From: Desulfuromonas sp. TF
GTDB lineage: Bacteria > Desulfobacterota > Desulfuromonadia > Desulfuromonadales > ATBO01
Length of the DNA stretch: 49,259 nt
Assembly (NCBI RefSeq): GCF_000472285.1
Contig: NZ_KI421425.1
Coordinates: 1,145 to 50,403 of the forward strand
Reading direction: 5' to 3'
A model generated the notes under the pieces. That model had not been told where the DNA came from and did no database searches. It was given only the letters and a program-made list of their open reading frames with translations. The translations under genes and the position numbers were made by a program. Below are positions 10,201-18,014 of the stretch, in pieces (position 1 is the stretch's first letter; each line of letters starts with the position of its first letter).

Positions 10201-10721
10201 TTGTACTTGGTGATCCCGGCTGCCTCCTCGATGAGGAAGCGGCGATCCTCGGGCTTGGCACTGAGGATCATGCCGATCTTTCCCTGTTCGATAATAGAGT
10301 AGGCTCGAGCGCCGACCCCCGTATCCATGAACAACTCGGTAATATCCAGAAGACGACAGGGGGTTTTATTGAGGTGGTATTCGCTCTCACCGTTGCGATA
10401 CAATCGCCGGGTGACCATGATTTCCGCATAGTCGCTGAACCGGGGGGGCGACGAGCCGTCGTCGTTGACAAAGGTCAGCGACACCTCGGCCATCCCCAGG
10501 GGCTTGCGGGACTCGCTGCCGCCGAATATGACATCCTCCATGGAGCGGCCGCGCAGATTCTTGGCATTCTGTTCCCCCATGGCCCAGCGGATGGCGTCCA
10601 CAATGTTGCTTTTACCGCAGCCGTTGGGCCCCACCACGGCGGTGGTGCCTTCCTGAAAGTCGAGAGATACCCGATCAACGAAGGATTTGAAGCCGATGAT
10701 GTCTACGCGCTTGATTCGCAT
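7203..10721 (-). CDS. smc: Chromosome segregation protein SMC
   Basis: Structural-maintenance-of-chromosomes ATPase that compacts and segregates DNA with ScpA and ScpB. The protein is 1172 aa, as expected. The N-terminal ATPase half has the Walker A GPNGCGKSN (residues 31-39). Two long coiled coils flank a hinge with glycine-rich turns (about 500-660). The C-terminal half has the ABC signature LLSGGEKALTAVAL and the Walker B segment FCMLDEVDAPLDD. I use the ATG at 10721 (MRIKRVDIIGFKSF, the family start) because the longer reading would overlap the promoter. The Shine-Dalgarno sequence is weak. A Roadblock gene follows after 14 bases. Confidence 0.97.
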   Translation of the reverse strand: MRIKRVDIIGFKSFVDRVSLDFQEGTTAVVGPNGCGKSNIVDAIRWAMGEQNAKNLRGRSMEDVIFGGSESRKPLGMAEVSLTFVNDDGSSPPRFSDYAEIMVTRRLYRNGESEYHLNKTPCRLLDITELFMDTGVGARAYSIIEQGKIGMILSAKPEDRRFLIEEAAGITKYKSRKKSALRKIDATKQNLLRLGDIVSEVRRQMNNLKRQAQKAERYRAYREELKKIETRFALERYRFLQDDLARLSGEEKTARQELDRVGGQSEEGELRLEELRLLQIGMEKEVTLGQERVFHLTSEIQKVESRIELGARELSNLDRQKERLAAEGEEVARRLDELDREEAALRQTQVELGSGLDREIRRLSEGESLVDELACQEQTLADRLEGARTDLYNLLTDLSRMGAVHEEARRRLQGLEERAARNRSEAVGIREQQAEVEARTDELKRLQQEVRERRTFLQTELEEGRETLRMLRHRLEEAENALLVRREEHHRHRSRLDSLRQLERDLEGYGGGVRTLLGEDAFRKRFGRMIADVLEVPAPYEAAVEAVLGDRLQSLLAPCSADAVEALNFLSDKSGRCTFLLPGFPPSSSLPVEGGTPLSALVMVAEEAGKEVSALLSGVFVVESLRPFLDGGSPPGVTLVTTAGAVLSPRGELTGGGRETLDQGLLHKKREIKELTARVEQLSGDVEKLQQERLSLRENLTGTEEGVQEMEAALHRVELKQADIEKDLTRMEEESSRLQERLEVLSLEEDQLHEEREDLERQLGEASRGRDERERLKKEQEESVTRLQEELQVQRREMEVLREQVTTLKVAVASIREREESGRRSLERLATMRGELRGRTALLHGQVEEGGRETERLQAEQERLHTELDLLFARREEEKVRFDRVRDRFEDGSRRIEEQETVLKEFRGRLNQARDGLGALLLKTREVGMEADHLRQNILERFRVDLAEGLGEAAEDFDAEKGRRRLQELQRLIDDIGEVNLTAIEEFRGLEERWEFLTSQQEDLRQSLEGLQTAIGKINRTTRKRFRETFDQVNIKFQEVFPRLFRGGKAELKMTDESDLLETGIEIVAQPPGKKLQSVNLLSGGEKALTAVALIFSIFLVKPSPFCMLDEVDAPLDDANIGRFNEIVREMSELSQFIIITHNKYTMEIADTLYGVTMEEPGVSKLVSVRIN

Positions 10722-10776
10722 CTGGAATACAGTGACCGCCCGGGGAAAAGGTCTTTCTCGAGAATTTCGGCGCCTC

Positions 10777-10805
10777 ATGTTAACAAGGTCCAAATACCAT
10801 GTAAA
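10777..10805 (-). promoter_or_regulatory. smc: Candidate sigma70 promoter for smc
   Basis: On the minus strand TTTACA (10800-10805), a 17-nt spacer and TAACAT (10777-10782). The expected start is near 10770, leaving a leader of about 50 bases before the smc ATG. This supports the downstream start codon over in-frame starts at 10793 and 10778. Confidence 0.55.
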
Positions 10806-10885
10806 GAACTAAGCGGCTTCGCATCATGGACCGAAGGCGCAGCGCAGACACTCAGTCCTTGCCTGTCGGACGGGACAGGTTTAAG

Positions 10886-11791
10886 ATGGGGCCCATGATG
10901 ACGACGGAATGGAGCTTGACCGACAAAGAAGACGGACTGACCGCTCTCGATGTGCTGCGGGAAAGGATCCCCGCCGCGCCGGTCTCCTACCTGCGGCAGC
11001 TTCTGCGCCGCGGCAAGGTGCGCAGGGAGGGGCTGGCCCTGACCGAAACCACCGCCCTTCGGGCCGGAGAGCGGATCACCCTTCCCGGCAGCCGGCGGTT
11101 TGAGGAACTGCTTGCGAGCCCTCCCGCCGGAGAAGTGGAGATACTTTTCGAAAGCCGTGAACTTCTGGTGGTCTTCAAGGCGGCCGGGCTGGCGACGCAT
11201 CGGGGTGAGGGGCACGAGGAGGACAACCTTCTGGACCGGGTTCAGGAAATGATTAAAAAACGCCGGGCGCCCTTCATGGTGGCTCCGGCCCACCGCCTCG
11301 ATGCGGGAACCTCGGGGCCGGTCCTCTTCGGCAAGGGCCGCAGGGCCGCCGGTCTGCTGGGAAAACTCTTCATGGAAGACGGGGTGGAAAAGATCTACCT
11401 TGGGCTGGCCGCCGGAAAGATTTCCGGCGCCGGACTGCTCTGCTCGCCCGTGCCGGCCAAGGGAAAAGAGAAAGAGGCGCAGACCGCCTTTTCCGTCCTT
11501 GCCTCCGGAAGCGGTTTTTCCCTTCTGGAGCTGCGCCTGCACAGCGGCCGCACCCACCAGATCCGCCATCAGCTTGCCGAAGCGGGCCACCCCCTGGCCG
11601 GTGACCGGCGCTACGGCGGCCCCCTTCTGCCCGGACTCGACCATCCGTTCCTCCATTGCCGGCGCCTGGCCCTGCAGGATCCCTTCAGCGGTCAACCCCT
11701 GGCTATCGAGTCGCCCCTCCCGGAAGATCTCGGGGACGTCCTCCGTACACTCGGCGTGGAGTTCCCTTTCCGGGACCACGAATCGGGGTAA
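10886..11791 (+). CDS. RluA-family RNA pseudouridine synthase
   Basis: Converts specific uridines in rRNA or tRNA to pseudouridine. The product is 301 aa, with an S4-like N-terminal part (SYLRQLLRRGKVRREG) and the catalytic motif HRLDAGTSG, whose Asp (about residue 139) is the family nucleophile. HSGRTHQIRHQL is the conserved substrate-binding segment. The exact target (RluC/RluD-type or other) cannot be told. I chose the ATG at 10886, preceded by ACAGGT; an in-frame start 20 codons earlier has no family-like sequence. It is divergent from smc. Confidence 0.88.
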   Translation: MGPMMTTEWSLTDKEDGLTALDVLRERIPAAPVSYLRQLLRRGKVRREGLALTETTALRAGERITLPGSRRFEELLASPPAGEVEILFESRELLVVFKAAGLATHRGEGHEEDNLLDRVQEMIKKRRAPFMVAPAHRLDAGTSGPVLFGKGRRAAGLLGKLFMEDGVEKIYLGLAAGKISGAGLLCSPVPAKGKEKEAQTAFSVLASGSGFSLLELRLHSGRTHQIRHQLAEAGHPLAGDRRYGGPLLPGLDHPFLHCRRLALQDPFSGQPLAIESPLPEDLGDVLRTLGVEFPFRDHESG

Positions 11792-11830
11792 AATGACGCC
11801 TTTCATCCATCCCTTCGCCCTTGGATCGTC

Positions 11831-14800
11831 ATGACCCTCCGCCGCCCCCTGCTTATTACCCTTGGTTTGCTGGCTCTATCGGCATCGATTGCGATTGGGG
11901 TTTTCGTCTATACCTTCGATCTCAACCGTTACCGAGGCGAAATTGCCCACAATCTTGCGACGGCCCTCGACCGCCCCGTCCTTTTGGGAGAAGCGCGCCT
12001 TTCCTTGCGCCCCGGCCTCGCCCTCTCCTTTGCCGATCTGCGGGTCGGCTCTATCGACTCGGGAACGGACGAACTCTCAGCCGACCACATGGCTCTCCTC
12101 ATCGATCCATGGCCCTTGCTGAAGGGAGAGCTCATCTTCCGTGAAGTTGCCCTGGACGCTCCCCGACTCACCCTGACCCTAGGTCCTCCCAAGGCAGACG
12201 GCCCGCCGGGACCATCCGGAAGGGAGCACGGCCTGCTCAAAACCACCCTGATCCACACCCTCAAAATCGAAAACGGCGGCCTTCTTCTTCAGGACCGCCG
12301 GAACCCCGACCGCCCGGTGGTTTACGAAATGCAGGATATCCGGGGACAGCTCACCGACCTCTCCCTCGAACGTCCCTGGCGCATGGACCTTCTCGCCGCT
12401 CTGGTCCAGGGGCAAAAAACCGCCGCCCTGACCCTTGCGGGCGAAGTCACTCCGCCGGCAGACCTTGCCCGGTGGAGCGAAGCCCGCCTCGATGTTCAAC
12501 TGGGGGCGCAGGGGCTGGATCCCATGTCCTTGCTGCCGCGCCATGCGGCCTCAGACACCTTTAAAACCGAAGGCAGCCTTTCCCTGCAGATCAACCTGAC
12601 CGGCGCCCCGGCTTCGGGCCTGCGGGTTGAGGGCGCACTGAAGTCGACGGACTTCTCACTGCATCTTCCCCGCCTTTACCGCTCCCCTCTGCCTCTTCAC
12701 CAGGCGTCGATAAAATCCACCTGGACGGCGGCAGCCGACACCCACGAATTCACTGATCTGACCTTCACAGCGGATGAGATCGCCCTTGCGGGCAACCTGT
12801 CGCTGCGCCGCCAGGAGGAAAAATTCTGGCTGGAGGGGGAGCTGTCGAGTCCCGTGCTTTCCCTGGATAGGATCCGCCGTTTTCTTCCTGACCGCAAATC
12901 TCCACTGGCGGCCCTGATCAAGAAGGACCTGACCGGCGGCACATTGCGTCTCGAAGGCGTTCGTTTAGCCGGCTATCCCGATCAGGTCCTGCAATACGCG
13001 CGATTTCCCCTGCAGGAGGGGAACCTTTCGGTGCAGAATGCCGCCTTCCGCCTCGATCAAGGAGAGGCCGTCACGGGCATCTCCATTGACGCCGCATGGA
13101 ATGAGCGTCGCCTCATCATGAAGGAAGGCCGAGGAGTTGCTTACGAGTCTCCCTTCGACTTCTCCGGCTCTCTGACATTCTCCGGACAGGGGTCTCCCGA
13201 AGTGGATATCTCTGCCATGGGTACCGCTTCTTCGGAAAAGCTGCTGTCTCTTGTCCCGATGGAAAAACAATCAGGCATTCTGCTCCACGGACCCGTTTCC
13301 GTTGCCTTAAAGCTCGGCGGAACTTTCGAGCGGCTGGTGGTGGATCTGCAGGCGGATCTGAAACACCTCAGCGGCCGCATGGCTGACAAAATCACCAAGC
13401 CTGCCGGTTTGTCCGGAAATCTCTTCGTTACCGGCGAGATCAGCGCCGGCCGCCTGGAGCTGAGCCACAGCCGCTTATCCATTCCGCCATTGGAATTGCG
13501 GGCGCGGGGCTCCCTGGAAAGGTCTGAGGCCAGAGGCTTTTCCCTGGTACTGGACATCGCGCCCCTTGATCTTCAGAAGGCCCCCTTCCGCACCCCCCTG
13601 CTGGAGAAATTCTCTCCCAGAGGGGAAATTGCCGCCCATTACGAAATGGAAGGGAGGGCAGGAAAAATAGACCGGCGAGGAGGAACGGTATCCCTGCGGG
13701 ACTTCGGCATCCACCTCCCCGGCCCGGTGGGCGATATAAGCCAGGCCAACGGGGAAATACTCCTCCGGAAAGACCGGGCGGAAACGTCCCGCATCACCGC
13801 ACTGCTCGGCTCCTCTCTGGTGGAGGCCGAGGGGAGCCTGGAGGATTTTTCCGACCCCCGTCTCGAATTATGGGTGCGAAGCCAGGCGATCAGGGCGAAC
13901 GATCTGATCTTTCCTTCCGACCGGGCGGTGCTCCGTGACGTCGACGGACACCTGGTCATCACCAGGAAAGGTATTGATTTCGCGCCGGTCAAAGTCCGCC
14001 TCGATGGAGGAACCCGGGCCACGGTGAGTGGGACCCTGCGCAACTTCAAGGCCCCGGAAACCACGCTGGAAATCACGGCGGATTATGGAAACATCGATGA
14101 GGTCATAGCTCTCTGGAGTCAAACTCGGGACAAGGTGCCGTCAGGACCTAAAAAGCGGAGAAAAGTTGGGCTGTACATCGATGCCCGGGTTAGGGAAGGG
14201 GTTCTGGGTCCGCTGCACTTTCAGGACGCTCGGGGGGAAATCACTTTGAATGAGGGGGTTCTGAACATTTTTCCCCTTCGATTCTCCGCCGGGTCGGGCT
14301 CCTGCATGGGGCAGGTCGTCGTCGACGGCAGTAGCGGTCCGCCATCGCTGCTGAAAATATCCGGACACATGGAAAACATCGATGCCGCCGCGCTGCATCA
14401 TGAGCTTCTAAAAAAAAGAGGCCTGATCACCGGCACCATGAGCAGCGACTTCTATCTTGAGGGGCGAGCCGGCAAGGACTTTCTGGCCACCTCGCTCGGC
14501 GGCTTCGACCTCAAGGTCAGGGACGGGGTTTTGCTCAAATTCAGGTCCCTCTCCAGGGTCTTTTCTCTTCTGAACGTATCGCAGATCCTCTCCCTTCAGC
14601 TTCCGGACCTGGACCAGAAAGGGATGCCCTTCGAGCGACTGACCGGGACCTTCGGCCTGCGAGGAGGAATCCTTTCCACCGAAGATCTTTTCGTTAAAAG
14701 CAATGCCATGAATCTCTCACTGGTGGGAGATGCCGACTTGGGGAAGGGTACCGTCGACTTGGTCCTGGGAGTCAAACCGCTCCGGACAGTTGACAAAATC

Positions 14801-15031
14801 ATCACCCAGATCCCCATCGCAGGCTGGCTGCTGGCCGGAGAGGAAAAAGCCCTCATCACGGCTCATTTCCATATCAAAGGCAGAAGCGACGATCCCGAAG
14901 TCATACCTGTTCCCATCACGTCGGTCTCGGAAAAAGTCCGGGGTATTTTCAGGAGAGTCCTGGAACTGCCGGGAAAAGTAATTACGGATATGGAGAATGT
15001 TCTCGGAGGCGAGAAGGAACAGAAGGAATAG
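11831..15031 (+). CDS. Large AsmA-family envelope protein
   Basis: A 1066-aa protein with one N-terminal transmembrane helix (about residues 7-27) and a long, beta-rich periplasmic part, as in AsmA, YhdP and TamB. These form elongated grooves that are thought to carry phospholipids from the inner to the outer membrane. The N-terminal AsmA domain is seen as FDLNRYRGEIAHNLATALDR, and the C-terminal AsmA-like region (about 880-1030) holds LSTEDLFVKSNAMNLSLVGD and the hydrophobic ITQIPIAGWLLAG turn. It begins 39 bases after the pseudouridine synthase gene. The specific subfamily is not settled. It converges on menG. Confidence 0.85.
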   Translation: MTLRRPLLITLGLLALSASIAIGVFVYTFDLNRYRGEIAHNLATALDRPVLLGEARLSLRPGLALSFADLRVGSIDSGTDELSADHMALLIDPWPLLKGELIFREVALDAPRLTLTLGPPKADGPPGPSGREHGLLKTTLIHTLKIENGGLLLQDRRNPDRPVVYEMQDIRGQLTDLSLERPWRMDLLAALVQGQKTAALTLAGEVTPPADLARWSEARLDVQLGAQGLDPMSLLPRHAASDTFKTEGSLSLQINLTGAPASGLRVEGALKSTDFSLHLPRLYRSPLPLHQASIKSTWTAAADTHEFTDLTFTADEIALAGNLSLRRQEEKFWLEGELSSPVLSLDRIRRFLPDRKSPLAALIKKDLTGGTLRLEGVRLAGYPDQVLQYARFPLQEGNLSVQNAAFRLDQGEAVTGISIDAAWNERRLIMKEGRGVAYESPFDFSGSLTFSGQGSPEVDISAMGTASSEKLLSLVPMEKQSGILLHGPVSVALKLGGTFERLVVDLQADLKHLSGRMADKITKPAGLSGNLFVTGEISAGRLELSHSRLSIPPLELRARGSLERSEARGFSLVLDIAPLDLQKAPFRTPLLEKFSPRGEIAAHYEMEGRAGKIDRRGGTVSLRDFGIHLPGPVGDISQANGEILLRKDRAETSRITALLGSSLVEAEGSLEDFSDPRLELWVRSQAIRANDLIFPSDRAVLRDVDGHLVITRKGIDFAPVKVRLDGGTRATVSGTLRNFKAPETTLEITADYGNIDEVIALWSQTRDKVPSGPKKRRKVGLYIDARVREGVLGPLHFQDARGEITLNEGVLNIFPLRFSAGSGSCMGQVVVDGSSGPPSLLKISGHMENIDAAALHHELLKKRGLITGTMSSDFYLEGRAGKDFLATSLGGFDLKVRDGVLLKFRSLSRVFSLLNVSQILSLQLPDLDQKGMPFERLTGTFGLRGGILSTEDLFVKSNAMNLSLVGDADLGKGTVDLVLGVKPLRTVDKIITQIPIAGWLLAGEEKALITAHFHIKGRSDDPEVIPVPITSVSEKVRGIFRRVLELPGKVITDMENVLGGEKEQKE

Positions 15032-15047
15032 AAGGCGCTGTGGCAGA

Positions 15048-15095
15048 TGGCTGATGAGCTCTCGAGGGAGCGAACTTACCGGCCCGCTCTCAGCC
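15048..15095. terminator. Possible bidirectional hairpin between convergent genes
   Basis: The 58-base gap between the AsmA-type gene and menG contains pairing blocks GGCTGA...TCAGCC and GAGCG...CGCTC that can form alternative stems. There is no clear T run, so a terminator role is only possible. Confidence 0.3.
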
Positions 15096-15800
15096 TTTCT
15101 CACCGACGTAAACCGTGGCGATGCCGCAGGTCAGATCGTGGTGCCGCAGGTTGACAAAGCCCGCTTGGCCCATCAGCGCCTTAAAGGACTGCTGGTCGGG
15201 AAATTCCAGGACCGAATCGGGAAGATACTGGTAGGCGCTGCGTTTTGAGAGAAGGCCTCCGACACAGGGGAGGATACGGCGGAAATAGAAGTAGTACAGG
15301 GATTTGAAAAGACGGCTTTTCGGATTCGAGAACTCCAGGATGACCGCCCGACCGCCGGGTTTCAGCACCCGATGCATCTCCCTGAGCCCCTCCAGGCGAT
15401 CGACCACGTTGCGGATTCCGAAGGCGATGGTGACGCCGTCGAAAATGGCGGAAGGGTGGGGCATGGCTTCACAGGGAGCATTGACAAGGGCGATGCGCCG
15501 CCTGTAGGGAGATTTTGCGATCTTCTCCATCCCCTGAACCAGCATTCCCTGGGTGAAATCCTCACCCACTATCGTGACGGAATCGGGGGTCCGGGAGGCG
15601 ATCTCCAGTGCCACATCCCCCGTGCCGGTAGCCACGTCCAGCACTTTTCCACCATTGGGAATCTGCAGCTGGCCCACGGCAAATCTCCGCCAACGCCGGT
15701 CGATGCCGAGGGAAAGCAGGCGATTGAGAAGATCGTAACGGGGTGCGATGGCATCGAACATGTCGCGAATGCCACGCCCTTTTTCGGAAAGGTTGAACAT
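15090..15800 (-). CDS. ubiE: Demethylmenaquinone methyltransferase (UbiE/MenG)
   Basis: SAM-dependent C-methyltransferase for the last step of menaquinone synthesis. In a presumed anaerobic respirer the menaquinone role (menG) is likelier than ubiquinone. The protein is 236 aa, with the family block MFDAIAPRYDLLNRLLSLG, the SAM site VLDVATGTGDVALE, the AFGIRNVVDRLEGLREMHR segment and RVLKPGGRAVILEFS. The ATG at 15800 is preceded by GGAG at good spacing; an earlier in-frame start adds ten non-family residues. It is divergent from the Nudix gene. Confidence 0.95.
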   Translation of the reverse strand: MFNLSEKGRGIRDMFDAIAPRYDLLNRLLSLGIDRRWRRFAVGQLQIPNGGKVLDVATGTGDVALEIASRTPDSVTIVGEDFTQGMLVQGMEKIAKSPYRRRIALVNAPCEAMPHPSAIFDGVTIAFGIRNVVDRLEGLREMHRVLKPGGRAVILEFSNPKSRLFKSLYYFYFRRILPCVGGLLSKRSAYQYLPDSVLEFPDQQSFKALMGQAGFVNLRHHDLTCGIATVYVGEKG

Positions 15801-15850
15801 GGCGGAACTCCGGTTGTCTGCGAATACCAAGAAGGTTCAGCGGGGGCCAT

Positions 15851-15879
15851 CTTTTACCATATCGCTGCCGTTCTGTCAG
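15851..15879 (-). promoter_or_regulatory. Candidate promoter for ubiE/menG
   Basis: On the minus strand CTGACA (15874-15879), a 17-nt spacer and TAAAAG (15851-15856). It matches 9 of 12 consensus positions and lies about 50 bases before the start codon, in the divergent spacer. Confidence 0.4.
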
Positions 15880-15889
15880 CAAAAAAGCC

Positions 15890-15919
15890 TTTCGTCTGAC
15901 CGGCTCCCGCCCCTATACT
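15890..15919 (+). promoter_or_regulatory. Candidate promoter for the Nudix gene
   Basis: A good -10 element TATACT at 15914-15919 with a poor -35 (TTTCGT, 15890-15895) and an 18-nt spacer, about 57 bases before the start codon. Confidence 0.35.
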
Positions 15920-15975
15920 GACCATTATTCCGCCATCCGACACCCCCGTGAATAACACTTCTATCCAGGAGCCCC

Positions 15976-16365
15976 ATGATACCCCTCATTGTCACCGCCG
16001 CCGTCATCCGTGACGGCGATGCCATACTCATCACCCGCCGGCCGCAGGAGAGTCGGCACGGAGGGATGTGGGAATTCCCCGGGGGCAAGCTCGATGCCGG
16101 CGAATCCCCGCAAGAGTGCCTGAGCCGCGAGATACTCGAAGAACTCGGTCTGGAGGTGGCCGTGGAATCGATCTTCGAAATCGCCTACCATCGCTACGAG
16201 TGGGGGCCGGTTCTGATTCTGGCTTTTGAATGCCGCGTTTTGAACGGTGAGATCCGGCACATCGGAATCTCTGATCACCGCTGGGTTTCCCCGGAAGAAA
16301 TGCGCCTTTATGATATCCTTCCCGCTGATCGCCCGATCATCGCCAAACTTCTAAAATCGGTTTAG
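15976..16365 (+). CDS. mutT: MutT-type Nudix hydrolase (8-oxo-dGTP diphosphatase)
   Basis: Probably cleans the nucleotide pool of oxidised dGTP. The product is 129 aa, the size of MutT. The full Nudix box G-x5-E-x7-REUxEExGU is at residues 37-59 (GKLDAGESPQECLSREILEE...). The N-terminal VTAAVIRDGDAILITRRP and the EFPGGK lead-in also match MutT. AGGAG precedes the ATG. Nudix substrates are hard to predict, so the enzyme name is probable and not certain. It stands alone, divergent from ubiE. Confidence 0.88.
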   Translation: MIPLIVTAAVIRDGDAILITRRPQESRHGGMWEFPGGKLDAGESPQECLSREILEELGLEVAVESIFEIAYHRYEWGPVLILAFECRVLNGEIRHIGISDHRWVSPEEMRLYDILPADRPIIAKLLKSV

Positions 16366-16736
16366 CTCCCCCTCTCCAACGCTCGGCCGCCTTAGAGGCG
16401 AGAGGCCCCTTCATAAAACATAATTATTTATACCTCTGCCAAATCGCATTTCGGCTCCCAGTTCATGGACGGTTAAACAGGATGTTTTATGGCAAAATAA
16501 AATGGCTTTATGCTCTGCAAAAAATAAATTGCCGCAAGAAATATGCTACACTTTGTCCCTGGTCGCAGACCTGCTAATGGATAAAAATATAAGTTGACAC
16601 AAATAAAACGGTGTATTACTTGTTTAAGGTGCCAGGTTTTTGACCGCCTGCAATAAACCATCCGGAAGCCTCGGAAGGACTGTCTCGACACAGTCGGCAC
16701 CGAGTGGCAGTCCGCGTTTCCCCAAGGAGCCTCCCA
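16366..16736 (+). other. AT-rich non-coding stretch between mutT and the IclR gene
   Basis: There is no credible gene in these 371 bases. Shortly after the mutT stop, 16384-16408 can form a small hairpin (GCCT-TAG-AGGC inside GGCC...GGCC) that may end mutT transcription. The middle is much richer in A and T than its neighbours. A perfect -35 TTGACA at 16594-16599 has no good -10 at 16-18 bases. ACAC...GTGT around 16597-16614 is a small inverted repeat that could be an operator. AAGGAG at 16724-16729 serves the IclR start. Confidence 0.5.
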
Positions 16737-17498
16737 TTGCCCGCCAGAGGTAAAGATTCATACTCCATCCAGTCAGTTGAAAACGCCTTAGACGTTCTTG
16801 AAGCCCTCTGCGACGAAGGAGACGAAGTCCGGATAAGCCGCTTGAGCGAACGACTCAACATGAACAAAACAAGCGTATTCCGCCTGCTTGCCACCTTCGA
16901 GAACCGGGGGTATGTTGAGCGGGAAGCAGATTCGGGTACGTATCGTCTGGGGCTTTCGGCTTATGAGATCGGACAGAAATTCCTATCCCGCATGGCACTC
17001 CTGCGCAAGGCCAAGCCGGTCATGGAACGTCTGGTCCGGGAATGCAATGAGGCGGCATATCTCGCGGTGCGGCGAGAAGAAGAAGTGCTTTTCTTCGACA
17101 TGGTGGATACCACTCATCAGGTCAAGATCGTTTCCCTGGTGGGAAGACGCTATCCCCTTGCGGCCACCTCGGCAGGCAAGGTAATCCTTGCCAACGCCGC
17201 CGTCCGGGATGAGGGAACCGGGAAACAGGACGATTATGACGGCCTGGCGGACGAATATTCCGCCATCCGCAAGGAAGGGGCCTTTCTCGACCGGGGAGCT
17301 CTCGGCGAGGGGATTGCCAGCGTAGCGGTTCCGCTCTACCGGGCAGGAGGGGAGATTCCCGGCAGCCTTTGTTTCGTCGGGCCTGATTTCCGGATGTCCC
17401 CCGAGAAAATCGAGAAAGAATTTCTTCCGCAGCTGAAGGAGGCGGGAGAAGTCATTTCCTCAATGCTCGGCCACCTTGGAAGTTACATTGGAAACTAA
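16737..17498 (+). CDS. IclR-family transcriptional regulator
   Basis: A 253-aa DNA-binding regulator. The N-terminal winged helix-turn-helix has IQSVENALDVLEAL and LSERLNMNKTSVFRLLATFE, and the C-terminal ligand-binding domain (about residues 80-250) has YPLAATSAGKVILA and GALGEGIASVAVPLY. The start is TTG at 16737, seven bases after AAGGAG; the GTG 11 codons earlier lacks such a site. IclR proteins often sense small carboxylates, and the next genes are a carboxylate symporter pair, so it may control them. That is inference from position. Confidence 0.92.
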   Translation: MPARGKDSYSIQSVENALDVLEALCDEGDEVRISRLSERLNMNKTSVFRLLATFENRGYVEREADSGTYRLGLSAYEIGQKFLSRMALLRKAKPVMERLVRECNEAAYLAVRREEEVLFFDMVDTTHQVKIVSLVGRRYPLAATSAGKVILANAAVRDEGTGKQDDYDGLADEYSAIRKEGAFLDRGALGEGIASVAVPLYRAGGEIPGSLCFVGPDFRMSPEKIEKEFLPQLKEAGEVISSMLGHLGSYIGN

Positions 17499-17523
17499 CT
17501 TAATGGCTTCTCAATAACTCAGA

Positions 17524-17540
17524 GGATGGCGACGCCATCC
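17524..17540 (+). terminator. Short perfect hairpin after the IclR gene
   Basis: GGATGGC-GAC-GCCATCC is a 7-bp perfect stem with a 3-base loop, 26 bases after the IclR stop. There is an A run downstream but no T run, so it may be an attenuating or mRNA-end structure and not a classical terminator. The rest of the gap to 17696 is AT-rich and probably holds the symporter promoter, which I cannot place. Confidence 0.4.
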
Positions 17541-17696
17541 ATCTTCCCAGACGAAAAAAATCCGGCTCCACCCGGCCGGACGGGGAAAAATGCAAAAAAG
17601 GGCTTCAATTGTCCAGAATTTTAATTGAATTTTCCAGTGCCGGAGCTTACCCTCAGGATACGGAATGGCATGGGAGATTTCATAGGGAGGTTCCAT

Positions 17697-18002
17697 ATGG
17701 CAGCGGACAGGGGAAGAGTTTATGTCAACTTTTTCAAGCCCTCGACGGACAGCATGAAGGCTGAAGTCGGCGTTGCTTCCATGGTCATGATCGGCTGGGC
17801 CCTGCTCAGCTACGGAATACCGACCATCATCTGGATTGCCGGCCTGGGGGATCCCACGGGACTGGGGCAGTCATTCATCACCGAGGCCCGCTTCCTCGGC
17901 TTCCCATTGCATTACTGGCTGATTGCTCAGGGCTGCACTATAGGGTACGTCCTGCTCTGCAAACTCTATTGCGCCCTGTGGGACGCAAAAGTCAACCGAT
18001 AG
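17697..18002 (+). CDS. DUF4212 small subunit of a sodium:solute symporter
   Basis: A 101-aa inner-membrane protein with two predicted transmembrane helices (about residues 28-50 and 69-92). DUF4212 proteins occur just upstream of VC_2705-type symporters and are treated as their small partner subunit. Visible family sequence is VYVNFFKPSTDSM near the start and FPLHYWLIAQGCTIGYVLLCK at the second helix. The ATG at 17697 follows GGGAGG at ideal spacing. The large subunit begins 12 bases after its stop, so the two are certainly cotranscribed. Confidence 0.9.
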   Translation: MAADRGRVYVNFFKPSTDSMKAEVGVASMVMIGWALLSYGIPTIIWIAGLGDPTGLGQSFITEARFLGFPLHYWLIAQGCTIGYVLLCKLYCALWDAKVNR

Positions 18003-18014
18003 GACGAATTCGCT

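Noticed and set aside
10722-10793. A longer N-terminus for SMC from 10793
   Set aside because: SMC proteins start at the MRIKR-type sequence, and the extra codons overlap the TTTACA-N17-TAACAT promoter.
7812-10898. A 1028-aa open frame on the plus strand
   Set aside because: It runs exactly antisense to smc and is open only because of the codon composition of smc; its translation shows no domain or hydrophobic pattern of a real protein.
17641-17700. A possible sigma54 promoter before the DUF4212 gene (TGGCAT)
   Set aside because: The GG is present but the matching GC of the -12 element at the right spacing is absent.
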